Part shown: positions 23,845 to 24,133 of the stretch, piece after piece
Layout: each line of letters begins with the position of its first letter
Position numbering within the stretch: position 1 is the first letter of the stretch
DNA from: an uncultured Eubacteriales bacterium
GTDB lineage: Bacteria > Bacillota > Clostridia > Monoglobales > UMGS1388
Assembly: GCA_900551345.1 (NCBI GenBank)
Contig: URVP01000005.1
Span: 1-24,133, forward strand
Length of the DNA stretch: 24,133 nucleotides
Reading direction: 5' to 3'
Notes under the pieces: generated by a model
What the model saw: the letters and a program-made list of their open reading frames with translations, nothing else
Databases searched by the model: none
What the model was told of the DNA's origin: nothing
Translations under genes and position numbers: made by a program

Positions 23845-24133
23845 ATGATCAAACTTCGCTGCGTAGTAGAACGAATTACTTACCTGAACCCCGACAACGG
23901 ATACACGGTATTGAAGGTAAAGGTTTCCGGTTACAAAGATCCGGTTACCTTGATTGGCTACCTGTTGGACTTACCTGCAGGTACGGTATTGTTGTGTGAA
24001 GGCGAATGGAAAGTAGACCAGAAATACGGCAACGAGTTTGTAGCGGACACCTGGACGGAAATCATGCCCTCTACGCTCTACGGCATCGAACGCTACCTGA
24101 GCAGCGGTCTAGTGAAAGGTATCGGCCCCAAGT
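23845..24133 (+). CDS. RecD2-type SF1B DNA helicase, N-terminal 96 residues (partial)
   Basis: An open frame from ATG 23845 runs off the right edge. Its 96 residues match the N-terminal OB-like and helix-hairpin-helix region of RecD2/YrrC ATP-dependent DNA helicases: NGYTVLKVKVSG near residue 18, IGYL, a KYGNEF segment like the family's KFGRQF, and YLSSGLVKGIGPK at 84-96. The ATPase motifs would lie beyond the edge. Codon use differs from the rest of the window (frequent GTA, GGC, TAC, CTG; few ATA and CTT), which fits Bacteroidota. No AGGAGG site precedes the start, as is common in that phylum but unlike the other genes here. RecD2-like helicases unwind DNA 5' to 3' in repair. Confidence 0.83.
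   Translation, partial: MIKLRCVVERITYLNPDNGYTVLKVKVSGYKDPVTLIGYLLDLPAGTVLLCEGEWKVDQKYGNEFVADTWTEIMPSTLYGIERYLSSGLVKGIGPK

Overview
Most of this window (about 1 to 23480) looks like one stretch of a Gram-positive, low-to-mid GC Bacillota genome, most likely class Clostridia and possibly an Oscillospirales gut or rumen lineage. This rests on the Firmicutes-style division and cell-wall (dcw) cluster headed by mraZ, a meso-diaminopimelate-type MurE (DNPR motif), IreB, a long-form HPF, strong Shine-Dalgarno sites and frequent TTG/GTG starts. The last ~650 bases do not belong to that picture. They carry the start of a RecD2-type helicase with different codon use and a Bacteroidota-like upstream region. 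MurG is cut in mid-domain just before this, so the right end is best read as a chimeric join.

Layout. 1-257 (minus): start of a small protein resembling NHLP (nitrile-hydratase-like leader) precursors, running off the left edge. 258-595: divergent intergenic region with two hairpins and a clear promoter for the next operon. 596-6038 (plus): proS-pheS-pheT-ireB, two aminoacyl-tRNA synthetases plus a regulator of PASTA-kinase signalling. 6108-11605 (plus): murJ, an O-antigen-ligase-like membrane protein, a GT4 glycosyltransferase and two tandem DUF4330-type single-pass membrane proteins, closed by a perfect 19-bp terminator stem. I read this as an envelope glycopolymer module whose product is unknown. 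11744-13288 (minus): hpf and an M14 zinc carboxypeptidase. 13289-13523: divergent region with the mraZ promoter and a direct-repeat array fitting MraZ operators. 13524-23480 (plus): mraZ, rsmH, ftsL, a class B penicillin-binding protein with two PASTA domains, murE, murF, mraY, ftsW, murG.

How the genes work together. MurE and MurF make UDP-MurNAc-pentapeptide, MraY and MurG make lipid II, MurJ flips it, and FtsW with the PBP polymerises and crosslinks it at the septum, with FtsL in the divisome. MurD, usually between mraY and ftsW, is missing here. A probable intrinsic terminator sits between ftsL and the PBP gene, which may divide the cluster into two transcription units.

I found no tRNA or rRNA gene, CRISPR array, insertion sequence or prophage. 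The least-explained parts are the NHLP-like partial gene at the left edge, the ligase/GT4/DUF4330 module, and the ftsL-PBP spacer.
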